Source: Deltaproteobacteria bacterium
GTDB lineage: Bacteria; Desulfobacterota; Desulfuromonadia; Desulfuromonadales; Geothermobacteraceae
Direction: 5' to 3'
Assembly: GCA_003695205.1 (NCBI GenBank)
Contig: RFIO01000214.1
Span: forward strand, 1-6,924
DNA length: 6,924 nt
Below are positions 1 through 6,161 of this stretch, in pieces. The translations under genes were made by a program, and so were the position numbers. Each line of letters starts with the position of its first letter. Position 1 is the stretch's first letter. The notes below the pieces were generated by a model, which worked only from the letters and a program-made list of their open reading frames with translations, ran no database searches and was not told the DNA's origin.

Positions 1-611
1 CCGATCAATTTACCAAGAATTTCCGGTGGTTGGTCGATTGATGCCATCGTCTTGATGACGCCGAGGACGGCAGCGACGATCCCGAGCGCGGGCAGGCCAT
101 CTGCCATCGATTGAAGGGCATGGGCGGGATGTTCTGCGTGATCGAGGTTTGCCTCCATCCGTTTTTCGAGAACCTCCTCGACCTGATGCGGATCATCGTA
201 GTTCATGGACGCCGAACGCAGGGTATCGCAGATCAGCTCGATGGCCTCGCGATCCGCCAGGATCTTGGGATATTTCGAGAAAATCGTGCTCTCCTGCGGG
301 TTCTCGATGTGTTCTTCGAGCGCGACGGCGTTTTCCCTTGCCAGACGAATCAATTCGAACAGAAGGCAGAGCAGATCCTTGTAGTCTTCTGCTTTCCAGG
401 CCGGCCCCTTGAAGACCTTCTTGATGTCTTTCATCGTGTGCTTGATCGCGGCAATATCGTTCGAAAGAACGAAGGTGCCCGCGGCAGCGCCGCCGATCAT
501 GGTGAATTCGAAGGGGAGCGCTTCGAGGATGATCTCGATCTTGCCGCCGGCAGCCATGTAGCCGCCGAAGACGAGAACGAAAACCATCGCAACCCCGACA
601 ATGCCGATCAT
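1..611 (-). CDS. motA: MotA, flagellar stator proton-channel subunit (partial, C-terminus beyond left edge)
   Basis: MotA is the inner-membrane stator subunit that, with MotB, conducts ions and pushes on FliG to turn the flagellar rotor. About 203 codons are visible of the roughly 290 usual for the family; the rest lies beyond base 1. The N-terminus has the first membrane helix (residues about 2-22, with FGGYMAAGG) and a second hydrophobic stretch near 36-50. The cytoplasmic loop carries RENAVALE and HIENPQES (92-108), then YPKILAD (114-120). The segment DGLPALGIVAAVLGV (171-185) matches the start of the third MotA helix, and Pro174 corresponds to the functionally important Pro173 of E. coli. 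The ATG at 611-609 is preceded by GGAG at a suitable distance. It is the last gene seen in the fliL operon, 80 bases after the motE-like gene. No motB is visible, and it could lie beyond the left edge. Family assignment is very secure. Confidence 0.96.
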   Translation of the reverse strand, partial: MIGIVGVAMVFVLVFGGYMAAGGKIEIILEALPFEFTMIGGAAAGTFVLSNDIAAIKHTMKDIKKVFKGPAWKAEDYKDLLCLLFELIRLARENAVALEEHIENPQESTIFSKYPKILADREAIELICDTLRSASMNYDDPHQVEEVLEKRMEANLDHAEHPAHALQSMADGLPALGIVAAVLGVIKTMASIDQPPEILGKLI

Positions 612-691
612 TCTGAACTCCGTTCGTTCATGTCTCGACTTTCCTCGGAAAGGCTTAAGATTCCCTCACCCGACATTGGTAGAGGCGGGTG

Positions 692-1345
692 TTACTCTGT
701 TGGGGCCCTTGCATTTCGACCGGCAAGAAGAACGCTGACTGCATAGGCCGTTTCGGGTTTGAGCCGGGCCATGATCGCTGCGGCCGAATCGGCGCGCATG
801 CGGGAGAGGAATCCGGCTGCGAAGTCGGGCTCCATGGCCTCGAAGAGCGGCGCAGCCTCTTTCGGTTTCATCGACTCGTAAACGGCCGTCAGTTTGGCGA
901 GGTCGTTTTCTGCTGCGGATTCCGAAACCGCGATGGTCTTCTCAAGGGCTGCCCGGGCATTCTCAAGATCTGCAAGCTTTGCCGTAACCACGCTTTCGGC
1001 GGCACGCAAGTCTGCCTCTCGATCCGCCAGCGCCTCTTCGCGGGCGTCCAGAGAGTCTTGCCGTTCCTTGAACATTTTGAGCAGTTCTGCGGTGTCCGGG
1101 GGCGCCTCGCAGCTTTCTCCGACGGAAACAGCTTCTGGATTGTCTTGCGGCGGAGAGACGCTCGCAACGGCCAGGCCGATACCGTCGAACAGGCGAATCG
1201 ATCCGGCGACTGAAAGGACAACGATGATCGCCCAAAGCGGCCCCCGGACCCCTTTTGCCCGTTTTTTGGTTTGCGGCTTGGCGCCGGGCGGAGTGGCGGA
1301 GCCGCGCGCGCTCTTTTTCATGCGTTCCTTTGCCTGGATCTTCAT
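692..1345 (-). CDS. motE: MotE-like protein (membrane anchor, coiled coil, MgtE_N-type C-terminal domain)
   Basis: This 217-residue protein has a very basic N-terminus (1-35, many Lys/Arg), one hydrophobic segment (about 36-60, LWAIIVVLSVAGSIRLF), and a long charged helix likely to be a coiled coil (about 85-150, FKERQDSLDAREEALADRE). It ends in a MgtE N-terminal-like helical repeat (about 150-210, VYESMKPKEAAPLFEAM, then FLSRMRADSAAAIMARLKPE). This is the layout of the alphaproteobacterial MotE family. In Sinorhizobium meliloti, MotE is known as a periplasmic chaperone for the motility protein MotC. No motC is visible here, so the partner may be another stator or FliL-ring component; that is inference. 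The start overlaps the preceding gene's stop by ATGA (1345-1342), and AAGGGGG lies just upstream, suggesting translational coupling. motA follows after 80 bases. The family call is good; the exact function is uncertain. Confidence 0.82.
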   Translation of the reverse strand: MKIQAKERMKKSARGSATPPGAKPQTKKRAKGVRGPLWAIIVVLSVAGSIRLFDGIGLAVASVSPPQDNPEAVSVGESCEAPPDTAELLKMFKERQDSLDAREEALADREADLRAAESVVTAKLADLENARAALEKTIAVSESAAENDLAKLTAVYESMKPKEAAPLFEAMEPDFAAGFLSRMRADSAAAIMARLKPETAYAVSVLLAGRNARAPTE

Positions 1346-1785
1346 GCCCGCCCCCCTTGCGCCAGACGATGGCTGCTGAACATGGGTTGGGCCTCGGGCG
1401 GACTGTCCTGGGCATTCTCAGCGGCGACCCATTCGTCGTCCTGTTCGGATTCTTCCGAGTCGTTCTCCTCGCCAGCAACCGGGTCCGCGTTCGGAAGGTC
1501 ATGCAGGGACGCGATCAGGAGTTCCAGTTTTCGGGCCGCGGCTTCGGCTCGGTCGGTCATTTCAGTGAGGACTTCGGATGATTCGCCCGCCGCCTTTCGC
1601 GCGGCATCCAGGGTGCGGGTCATCTGATCGACTTCGAGAGACAGCACGGCAACCGCTCCGCCAACGCCGTCCTCAAGCGTTCCCAGGCGGCGCAACCTGC
1701 GCGCGAGAATGAAGCAGTAGGAAGCCGCGCCGATGGCGCCCCCGCCGATCAAAAGATCGGAAATGATTTCGATGGCAAGGTCCAT
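1342..1785 (-). CDS. Uncharacterised single-pass membrane protein with coiled coil, flagellar operon (possibly DUF6468 family)
   Basis: I do not recognise a characterised family. The 147-residue product begins with a hydrophobic helix (about 5-28, EIISDLLIGGGAIGAASYCF), then a basic stop-transfer patch (ARRLRRL, 28-34). A helical segment follows with heptad-like hydrophobics and no prolines (about 35-95), including VLSLEVDQMTRTLDAARKAA. The C-terminal part is acidic and probably disordered (about 100-130, EENDSEESEQDDE). The basic patch after the helix predicts that most of the chain is cytoplasmic. It resembles from memory the small DUF6468 proteins of alphaproteobacterial flagellar loci, but this needs a profile search. 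The start at 1785 has GGAGG five bases upstream and follows fliL by 19 bases. The stop overlaps the motE-like start by four bases. Context suggests a role in stator or FliL function. Confidence 0.8.
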   Translation of the reverse strand: MDLAIEIISDLLIGGGAIGAASYCFILARRLRRLGTLEDGVGGAVAVLSLEVDQMTRTLDAARKAAGESSEVLTEMTDRAEAAARKLELLIASLHDLPNADPVAGEENDSEESEQDDEWVAAENAQDSPPEAQPMFSSHRLAQGGRA

Positions 1786-1804
1786 TCTGGCCTCCGGTCT
1801 TTCC

Positions 1805-2320
1805 TCAGTTGAGCACGAATTCCATGATCAGCAGATCGCGCACGCGACCCTCGCCGACCACGATCTGTATTCGCCGAAGCATTTGCGCGCGGATGTCGAT
1901 GAGTGCTGCCGGGCGTTGCAGCTCGTCGATCGAAACCGCCCGCAGGTATGAATTCAGAACATCCATGATCCGGGGTTGCATCCGGGCCACCTCTTCTTCC
2001 TTGCCCGGCACGACCTCGAGTTCGCCGCGAAACCGCAGAAACCTGGTGTCCGAGGTCGGAGCGAGCGAAACTGTAAGCGGTTCGAGAGGGACGAAGGCGA
2101 CGGCGGGCAGCGGCTCGACAGTCGTGGCCTCCGTTTCGGATGTTCCTTCGGCATGCGTATCGGATTCCGGATGTCCGAAAACGAGCCCGGTATATATGGC
2201 AAAGAACCCGAGGCCGGCTCCGACGAAGGCCAGCACCACCCCGAGAATCAGTGCCTTCTTGCCCGATTTTTTCGGTGTTTCGACGATCTCTTCGTCTGCG
2301 TTCGTTGCTGCGTTCGACAT
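1805..2320 (-). CDS. fliL: FliL, flagellar basal body-associated stator-support protein
   Basis: FliL is a single-pass inner-membrane protein whose periplasmic domain, related to stomatin-type domains, forms rings around the MotAB stator and supports torque or swarming. The 171-residue length is typical. Residues 1-22 are a charged cytoplasmic tail (VETPKKSGKK), 23-47 a membrane helix (ALILGVVLAFVGAGLGFFAIY), 50-72 an acidic Thr/Glu-rich linker, and 73-171 the FliL domain. Family marks include FVPLEPLTVSL (76-86), RFLRFRGELEV (93-103) and the closing RDLLIMEFVLN, matching the family's usual C-terminal EFVLQ-like end. The ATG at 2320 has only a weak upstream AGGTG. It is the first gene of the leftward operon and diverges from fliF across a 118-base control region with a CtrA-type box. 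In Caulobacter, fliL is followed by fliM; here stator-related genes follow instead. Assignment is secure. Confidence 0.95.
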   Translation of the reverse strand: MSNAATNADEEIVETPKKSGKKALILGVVLAFVGAGLGFFAIYTGLVFGHPESDTHAEGTSETEATTVEPLPAVAFVPLEPLTVSLAPTSDTRFLRFRGELEVVPGKEEEVARMQPRIMDVLNSYLRAVSIDELQRPAALIDIRAQMLRRIQIVVGEGRVRDLLIMEFVLN

Positions 2321-2345
2321 GTTGCACCTGTCATGTTCTCGAAAA

Positions 2346-2351
2346 TCTATA
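2346..2351 (-). promoter_or_regulatory. Possible -10 element of the fliL promoter
   Basis: On the minus strand this reads TATAGA, similar to the sigma-70-type -10 hexamer. With a 17-base spacer, the -35 position (2369-2374) falls inside the CtrA-type box. That is the usual layout of CtrA-activated promoters, which lack a good -35. Transcription would start near 2339, leaving a leader of about 20 bases before the fliL ATG. The hexamer is short and the call is tentative. Confidence 0.35.
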
Positions 2352-2362
2352 GCCGGCAGGTG

Positions 2363-2377
2363 CTAACCGATTGTTAA
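2363..2377. promoter_or_regulatory. Candidate CtrA binding box, CTAA-N7-TTAA
   Basis: The sequence CTAACCGATTGTTAA differs by one base from the CtrA consensus TTAA-N7-TTAA, and the bases after the first half (CC) also agree with the extended TTAACCAT form. CtrA is the alphaproteobacterial response regulator that activates early flagellar genes in Caulobacter and controls motility in Rhodobacteraceae. The box is the only such spaced pair noticed in the divergent region. It lies 43 bases from the fliL start and 62 bases from the fliF start. Binding is inferred from the motif and context, not shown. Confidence 0.6.
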
Positions 2378-2438
2378 GGCCGATGATGGATTGTGAGACC
2401 CGGCGGCGCAGAAGCCCGCTGAAAAAAGGAGACATCTC

Positions 2439-4070
2439 GTGCAGCAGGTTCTGGCTGTCTGGTCCGGGTTCGACTTTCGGAAGAAGGTGATTGTGGCGGG
2501 GGCGACCTTGGCGATGTTTCTCACGATTCTGGCGATCGCCGCCGTCGCCTCTCGTCCGTCCATGGCGCTGTTGTATTCAGGGCTTGAAGAAAGCGCGTCG
2601 GGAGAGGTGGTCACCGCGCTCGAGGCGCGTGGCGTTCAAACCGAGATTCGCGGCGGTGCCATCTATGTCGAAGCAAGCAAACGCGATGAATTGCGCATGC
2701 TCCTGGCCGCCGAAGGGCTGCCTCGAAATTCCGCCAAAGGGTATGAACTTCTCGATGGAATCTCCGGCTTTGGAACGACGTCTCAAATGTTTGACGCGGC
2801 TTATTGGCGCGCCAAGGAAGGCGAGCTCGCTCGCACCATCGTTTCTTCGCCAGTGATCGAATCGGCCCGCGTACACATCGCGGTTCCGCGCAGCCACGGG
2901 CTTAGAGGGCGTGGCGCGGCGTCGGGTTCCGTCGTCGTCATTCCGGCGTCGGGCGGGCTGTCGGCGGCCAACGCCAAGGCCTTGAAATACTTGGTCGCAT
3001 CAGCCGTTCCGGGGCTTGACCCGTCGAATGTATCGGTCATCAACGGCGAGAACGGTTCGATCATCGGAGGCGATGAATCGACGCCTGCGGACGGGCGCGA
3101 TCTGGCTGAAACGCTGAAGCAGAACGTGGAACGGCTTCTCGCTGCCCGGGTCGGCTATGGAAATGCGGTCGTCGAGGTATCGGTGGAAACCGTCACCGAT
3201 ACCGAAACCATCCGCGAGCGGAACATCGACCCTCAGAACAGGGTGGCCATTTCGACAGACACCACCGAAACGTCGGCCGCGGCGTCGGGAAGCTCTGGCG
3301 GTGCGGTTACCGTGGCGTCGAACCTGCCCTCGGGCGATACTTCCGCAGGTGGAGGTGGCTCTTCGTCCAAGAACACCGAGACTCGCGAGCTGGTCAATTA
3401 CGAGGTTTCCGAGGTCACCCGTGAAATCAACCGTGCGCCGGGGGCGATTCGCAGGCTTACCGTCGCGGTGCTGGTTGATGGTATCCGCGGCACCGATGAC
3501 AACGGCAATCCGACCTGGACGCCGCGCAGCGAGGAAGAACTGGCTGCCTTGCATGACCTAGTCGCCTCGGCGGTCGGATTCGACGAGGCCCGGGGCGACC
3601 AGTTGACCATCAAGTCGCTCCAGTTCGAGCCGCTTGACGATGCCGGAACGCAGGCGAGCGCCGGTCTTCTCGACGCAGTCATGGCGGAAGCCGGCACGCT
3701 CCTGAAGATCGGCCTGCTTGCCGCCACGGCCTTGGCAATCGGCGTGTTTGTCATCCGACCGGCCCTGTCGCAGGCAGGGAACGCCGCACTTGCGCTGGAG
3801 GGCGATTCCGGGACGGCGGATGTGGACCCGGGCGTTGCGATGGCCGCCGACCTGCCTTCGTTCGAGGACGAGAACCCCGTGCAGGACTTCCAGCCTATGA
3901 CCGACCTCGCCATGTTCGACCCGGGAAATGCCTTCGATGGCAATTCGGATGACGAGGATGAGACGGTCGATCCGGTTGAACGGCTTAGGGCGCTCATTGC
4001 CGAGCGCCAGGCGGAAACGGTCGAGATTCTGCGTGGCTGGATGCAGGACGATGAAGAGGAACCTGCATGA
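2439..4070 (+). CDS. fliF: FliF, flagellar MS-ring protein
   Basis: FliF multimerises in the inner membrane as the MS ring, the base on which the rotor, C-ring and export gate are built. The 543-residue length fits the family. Residues about 15-37 are the first membrane helix (KVIVAGATLAMFLTILAIAAV). Ring-building motifs follow from about 42 to 210, including LYSGLEESASGEVVTALE, YELLDGISGFGTT, and VHIAVPRSHGL. RBM3 spans roughly 225-395, with a Ser/Gly-rich insertion (about 279-311) in the beta-collar region. The second membrane helix is about 421-440. The acidic cytoplasmic tail ends in VERLRALIAERQAETVEILRGWM (about 505-533), matching the FliG-binding helices of FliF. The GTG start is chosen because AGGAGA lies six bases upstream and no nearby ATG competes. 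The stop overlaps the next start by ATGA (4067-4070). Assignment is very secure. Confidence 0.97.
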   Translation: MQQVLAVWSGFDFRKKVIVAGATLAMFLTILAIAAVASRPSMALLYSGLEESASGEVVTALEARGVQTEIRGGAIYVEASKRDELRMLLAAEGLPRNSAKGYELLDGISGFGTTSQMFDAAYWRAKEGELARTIVSSPVIESARVHIAVPRSHGLRGRGAASGSVVVIPASGGLSAANAKALKYLVASAVPGLDPSNVSVINGENGSIIGGDESTPADGRDLAETLKQNVERLLAARVGYGNAVVEVSVETVTDTETIRERNIDPQNRVAISTDTTETSAAASGSSGGAVTVASNLPSGDTSAGGGGSSSKNTETRELVNYEVSEVTREINRAPGAIRRLTVAVLVDGIRGTDDNGNPTWTPRSEEELAALHDLVASAVGFDEARGDQLTIKSLQFEPLDDAGTQASAGLLDAVMAEAGTLLKIGLLAATALAIGVFVIRPALSQAGNAALALEGDSGTADVDPGVAMAADLPSFEDENPVQDFQPMTDLAMFDPGNAFDGNSDDEDETVDPVERLRALIAERQAETVEILRGWMQDDEEEPA

Positions 4071-4702
4071 TGTCGCGGCAACTCTTTCTCGAGGATTTCG
4101 ATTCGGAACCCGCAGCTGGCGCGCTGGCGCCTGGTGAATCGGTCGCGCCGGCGGAGCCGGAGCCCGTCTATTCGGCCGATGATCTCGAAAAGGCCAGGCT
4201 GGCCGGCTACGAGGCTGGGTTCAAGGCAGGATGGGACGATGCGACGGCCGCCGACGAACGTGAATACCAGCACATCAGCGCCGAACTACGGCGAAACCTG
4301 CAAGATCTCGGGTTCACCTATCACGAGGCCCGAACCCATGTTCTCAATACGCTCGAGCCGCTCTTGCGCGAGCTGATCGAAAAGGTCCTCCCGAAGATTT
4401 GGCGGGCAACTCTTGCAGATTCGATCAAGGAAGCGGTGATGGAACTGGCCGAAAACGCAGCGGAGGCGCCCATCGAGATCGTAATGCGTGCCGATGATCG
4501 TGCGATCATCGAGCCGATGATCGGCGGCCAGTCGTCCCTGCCCCTTTCTCTGGTCGAGGAAGAATCGCTCGCCGAGGGCCAGATCTTCCTCCGCTCGGGG
4601 CACGTCGAGCGCGAAATCGACTTCTCGCTGGTTCTCGAAAAACTCGAGCAGGCATTGTCTGCCTTCTACCAACTCAATGAAAAGGCTTTCAAAAATGGCT
4701 GA
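4067..4702 (+). CDS. fliH: FliH-like flagellar export-ATPase regulator
   Basis: FliH binds the FliI ATPase and ties it to the C-ring protein FliN during flagellar type III export. The 211-residue product has an acidic N-terminus (FLEDFDSE, 7-14), a Pro/Glu-rich linker (20-36), and the GxxxG-type signature GYEAGFKAGWDDA (47-59) typical of FliH/YscL proteins. A long helix follows (about 62-130). The compact C-terminal domain (about 135-197) includes IEIVMRADDRAIIEP and LAEGQIFLRSGHVEREIDF, like the usual FliH end. Sequence identity to well-studied FliH is probably low, so the call leans on the GxxxG motif, size and position. It overlaps fliF by four bases; a second ATG at 4070 is an alternative start. 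It is followed directly by fliN, its expected binding partner, with an eight-base overlap. No fliI gene is in the window. Confidence 0.85.
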   Translation: MMSRQLFLEDFDSEPAAGALAPGESVAPAEPEPVYSADDLEKARLAGYEAGFKAGWDDATAADEREYQHISAELRRNLQDLGFTYHEARTHVLNTLEPLLRELIEKVLPKIWRATLADSIKEAVMELAENAAEAPIEIVMRADDRAIIEPMIGGQSSLPLSLVEEESLAEGQIFLRSGHVEREIDFSLVLEKLEQALSAFYQLNEKAFKNG

Positions 4703-4982
4703 AGCACATCCCGCTCCCGAGGAGACCGCGAAGAACCCGTTCGAGCTCGTGCCCGTCGAAATCACGGTTTCCATAGGCCATGCCCGGCCGAGAATCGGCG
4801 AACTGATGAAAATGGCCCCCGACTCCATCCTGTCCCTCGACCGCCGGGTCGACGATCCGGTCGAGCTCTATATCGGCGACAAGCTGATTGCCCGCGGAGA
4901 ACTCGAGGAGCTGGAGGGCGATTCGGCCGGACAGCTCGCCGTCCGGCTGACCGAAATTGCCGGTCGCCTTTCCGACCTTTGA
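4695..4982 (+). CDS. fliN: FliN, flagellar motor switch / C-ring protein
   Basis: FliN builds the base of the cytoplasmic C-ring and docks the FliH-FliI export complex. From the ATG at 4695 the protein has 95 residues, shorter than the E. coli form (137) because the N-terminal extension is mostly missing. A short Pro/Glu-rich leader (1-16) is followed by one SpoA domain (about 18-92), with VPVEITVSIGHARPRIGELM, then LDRRVDDPVELYIGDKLIARGEL. An in-frame ATG at 4677 would add six residues but has no ribosome binding site. The 4695 start has AAAGG (4681-4685) nine bases upstream and is preferred. It overlaps fliH by eight bases. Fourteen bases separate its stop from the preferred fliP start. Assignment is secure; only the start is debatable. 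Confidence 0.93.
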   Translation: MAEAHPAPEETAKNPFELVPVEITVSIGHARPRIGELMKMAPDSILSLDRRVDDPVELYIGDKLIARGELEELEGDSAGQLAVRLTEIAGRLSDL

Positions 4983-4995
4983 AGGAGTGACCCGC

Positions 4996-5748
4996 ATGCG
5001 CGCGGCAGCACCAGCAAGACCGTGGCTCGTTGCGGGCGTCGCGCTCGTCGTCGCCCTGCTTGCCCATCCCGCCGCCGCGCAAGACATTGCCATTTCTCTA
5101 GGCGAAGGGGGGGGCGGGCTGGCTACACGGTCGATTCAACTCATCGTTCTGATCACGCTTCTCAGTCTGGTGCCCGGGCTCGCCGTGATGATCACGGCCT
5201 TCCCCTTCATCGTGACCGTGCTCTCGATCCTGCGCCAGGCGCTGGGGCTGCAGCAGTCGCCCCCCAACATGTTGATCGTGTCACTCGCCCTGTTCCTGAC
5301 CTATTTCGTCATGGAACCGACGCTCCAGCAGGCCTGGACCGAAGGGGCGGAACCATTTTCCAATGGCGAGATCCAACTGGAAGAGGCCTTCGTGAAAGCC
5401 CTGCAACCGTTTCGCGTTTTCATGGCCGGGCGGGTTGATCCCGAAACCTTCGAGGCCTTGGCCGAACTTCGCCCCGGCGAACAGGGCGCCGAAGTTTCCG
5501 ATCAGGCCCCTTTGTCACTGCTGGTGCCGTCGTTCATGCTGAGCGAGATTTCCCGCGCCTTCCAGATCGGGTTCCTGATTTACCTTCCCTTCCTGATCAT
5601 AGATCTCGTCGTGGCCGCCGTTCTGATGTCGATGGGCATGATGATGGTCCCGCCGGCGATCGTTTCGTTGCCGTTCAAACTGGCATTCTTCGTGGTGGCA
5701 AACGGCTGGACGCTGGTTTCAACGGCTCTCGTTCGAGGCTACATGTAG
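4996..5748 (+). CDS. fliP: FliP, flagellar type III export-gate membrane protein
   Basis: FliP, with FliQ and FliR, forms the core of the flagellar export channel inside the MS ring. The 250-residue product has a cleavable signal peptide (1-28, hydrophobic VAGVALVVALLA, then HPAAAQ with AxA at 26-28), as FliP commonly does. Membrane segments follow at about 46-70, 90-108, 188-212 and 225-245. Signature stretches include LRQALGLQQSPPN (79-91), LALFLTYFVMEP, and MSMGMMMVPPAIVSLPFK (211-228). The usual VDGW after this block reads ANGW here (Asn236), and the TSFxR-type motif reads TAFPF (67-71). The ATG at 4996 is chosen because AAGGAG sits eight bases upstream and it starts a clean signal peptide. 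An in-frame upstream ATG at 4957 lies inside fliN and lacks a ribosome binding site. It is the last gene of the operon, with fliQ and fliR absent downstream. Confidence 0.96.
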   Translation: MRAAAPARPWLVAGVALVVALLAHPAAAQDIAISLGEGGGGLATRSIQLIVLITLLSLVPGLAVMITAFPFIVTVLSILRQALGLQQSPPNMLIVSLALFLTYFVMEPTLQQAWTEGAEPFSNGEIQLEEAFVKALQPFRVFMAGRVDPETFEALAELRPGEQGAEVSDQAPLSLLVPSFMLSEISRAFQIGFLIYLPFLIIDLVVAAVLMSMGMMMVPPAIVSLPFKLAFFVVANGWTLVSTALVRGYM

Positions 5749-5762
5749 AGCGGCGGCCGCTT
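5748..5762 (+). terminator. Weak GC hairpin just after fliP, possible terminator
   Basis: AGCGG (5749-5753) pairs with CCGCT (5757-5761) around a three-base loop, with a possible outer G-U pair. Only TTCGATCTTCC follows, not a clean T run, so it is at best a weak intrinsic terminator. Its place directly at the fliP stop, at the end of the operon, is the main support. Confidence 0.25.
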
Positions 5763-6057
5763 CGATCTTCCCCTATGACGTGCTCCGCCGTAATGTTCAG
5801 GATAATGGACAAAGCGTCATGAGCCGAGAGAAATTCTCATGGCGAGTGCGGACCGTGGCCTCCGTGGGCCCGCGCAAGCGCCAATCACGCGGCTGGTTGG
5901 GGCGTCACCCGCGCATTCACCGTTGAGATGCCCTGTTTGCTGCCCCAAAATGACGGGCAAAGGCCGAAACCTCACTTTCGGTCGTGGCATCAAAAATCAC
6001 CAAGAAAGGGACAAAAGCCCCCTGCAGGAAAATCTGAACACCAAAATTCGGGGGAAA
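5749..6057. other. Intergenic stretch between fliP and tRNA-Leu, no credible gene
   Basis: These 309 bases hold no open frame with a ribosome binding site, family match or coding character. What can be seen is short: the hairpin at 5748-5762; the inverted repeat GAGAAATTCTC at 5828-5838, flanked by CATGAG (5818-5823) and CTCATG (5836-5841); TGCCC/GGGCA arms at 5941-5945 and 5955-5959; and CCGAAA/TTTCGG arms at 5964-5969 and 5976-5981. On the minus strand past the tRNA, a CCCCC/GGGGG pair (6054-6050 with 6022-6018) followed by CTTTT could end the tRNA transcript, but its loop is long. I see no copy of the tRNA 3' end that would mark an integration site. Confidence 0.6.
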
Positions 6058-6144
6058 TGGTGCCCAGGAGAGGACTCGAACCTCCACGGCCTTTCGGCCA
6101 CTGGTACCTGAAACCAGCGCGTCTACCAATTCCGCCACCTGGGC
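6058..6144 (-). tRNA. tRNA-Leu(CAG)
   Basis: On the minus strand an 87-base cloverleaf can be folded. The acceptor arms GCCCAGG (6144-6138) and CCTGGGC (6068-6062) pair perfectly, followed by discriminator A and an encoded CCA (6060-6058). The anticodon stem CTGGT/ACCAG encloses the loop TTCAGGT, giving anticodon CAG, which reads leucine CUG codons. A long variable arm (TGGCC-GAAA-GGCCG) marks it as a type II tRNA, and the T loop reads GTTCGAGTC. CUG is a common leucine codon in high-GC genomes such as this. It reads toward the flagellar cluster and is divergent from the NDUFA9-like gene. Confidence 0.97.
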
Positions 6145-6161
6145 AGGTGTCGTGAGGCCGC

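Larger units (their letters stand above)
2321..2438. promoter_or_regulatory. Divergent fliL/fliF control region
   Basis: These 118 bases separate the 5' ends of the leftward fliL operon and the rightward fliF operon, so promoters for both must lie here or overlap the first codons. The region is locally richer in A/T than its coding flanks. It holds the CtrA-type box at 2363-2377, a -10-like hexamer for fliL at 2346-2351, and a strong fliF ribosome binding site (AGGAGA, 2427-2432) six bases before the GTG start. I saw no convincing sigma-54 -24/-12 pair on either strand. Confidence 0.7.

Noticed and set aside
639..652. CTTTCC-TC-GGAAAG inverted repeat between motE-like gene and motA as a terminator
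   Set aside because: The loop is too small, the stem is short, and no T run follows on the transcribed strand.
111..746. A 211-codon plus-strand frame opposite motA
   Set aside because: The opposite strand encodes unmistakable MotA and the plus-strand product has no recognisable domain.
2379..2386. GCCGATGA, close to the FliA (sigma-28) -10 sequence, upstream of fliF
   Set aside because: No matching -35 (TAAA-type) was found at the right distance, and fliF is an early gene not expected to depend on FliA.
2321..2438. Sigma-54 promoter in the fliL/fliF gap
   Set aside because: No GG-N10-GC pair with good flanks was found on either strand.
3398..4273. A 291-codon minus-strand frame opposite fliF and fliH
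   Set aside because: It is very Ser/Arg-rich with no family features and lies antisense to two clear genes; a shadow frame in GC-rich DNA.
5749..6144. Integration site or genomic island edge at the tRNA-Leu 3' end
   Set aside because: No repeat of the tRNA 3' end, integrase or change in gene character is visible in the window.
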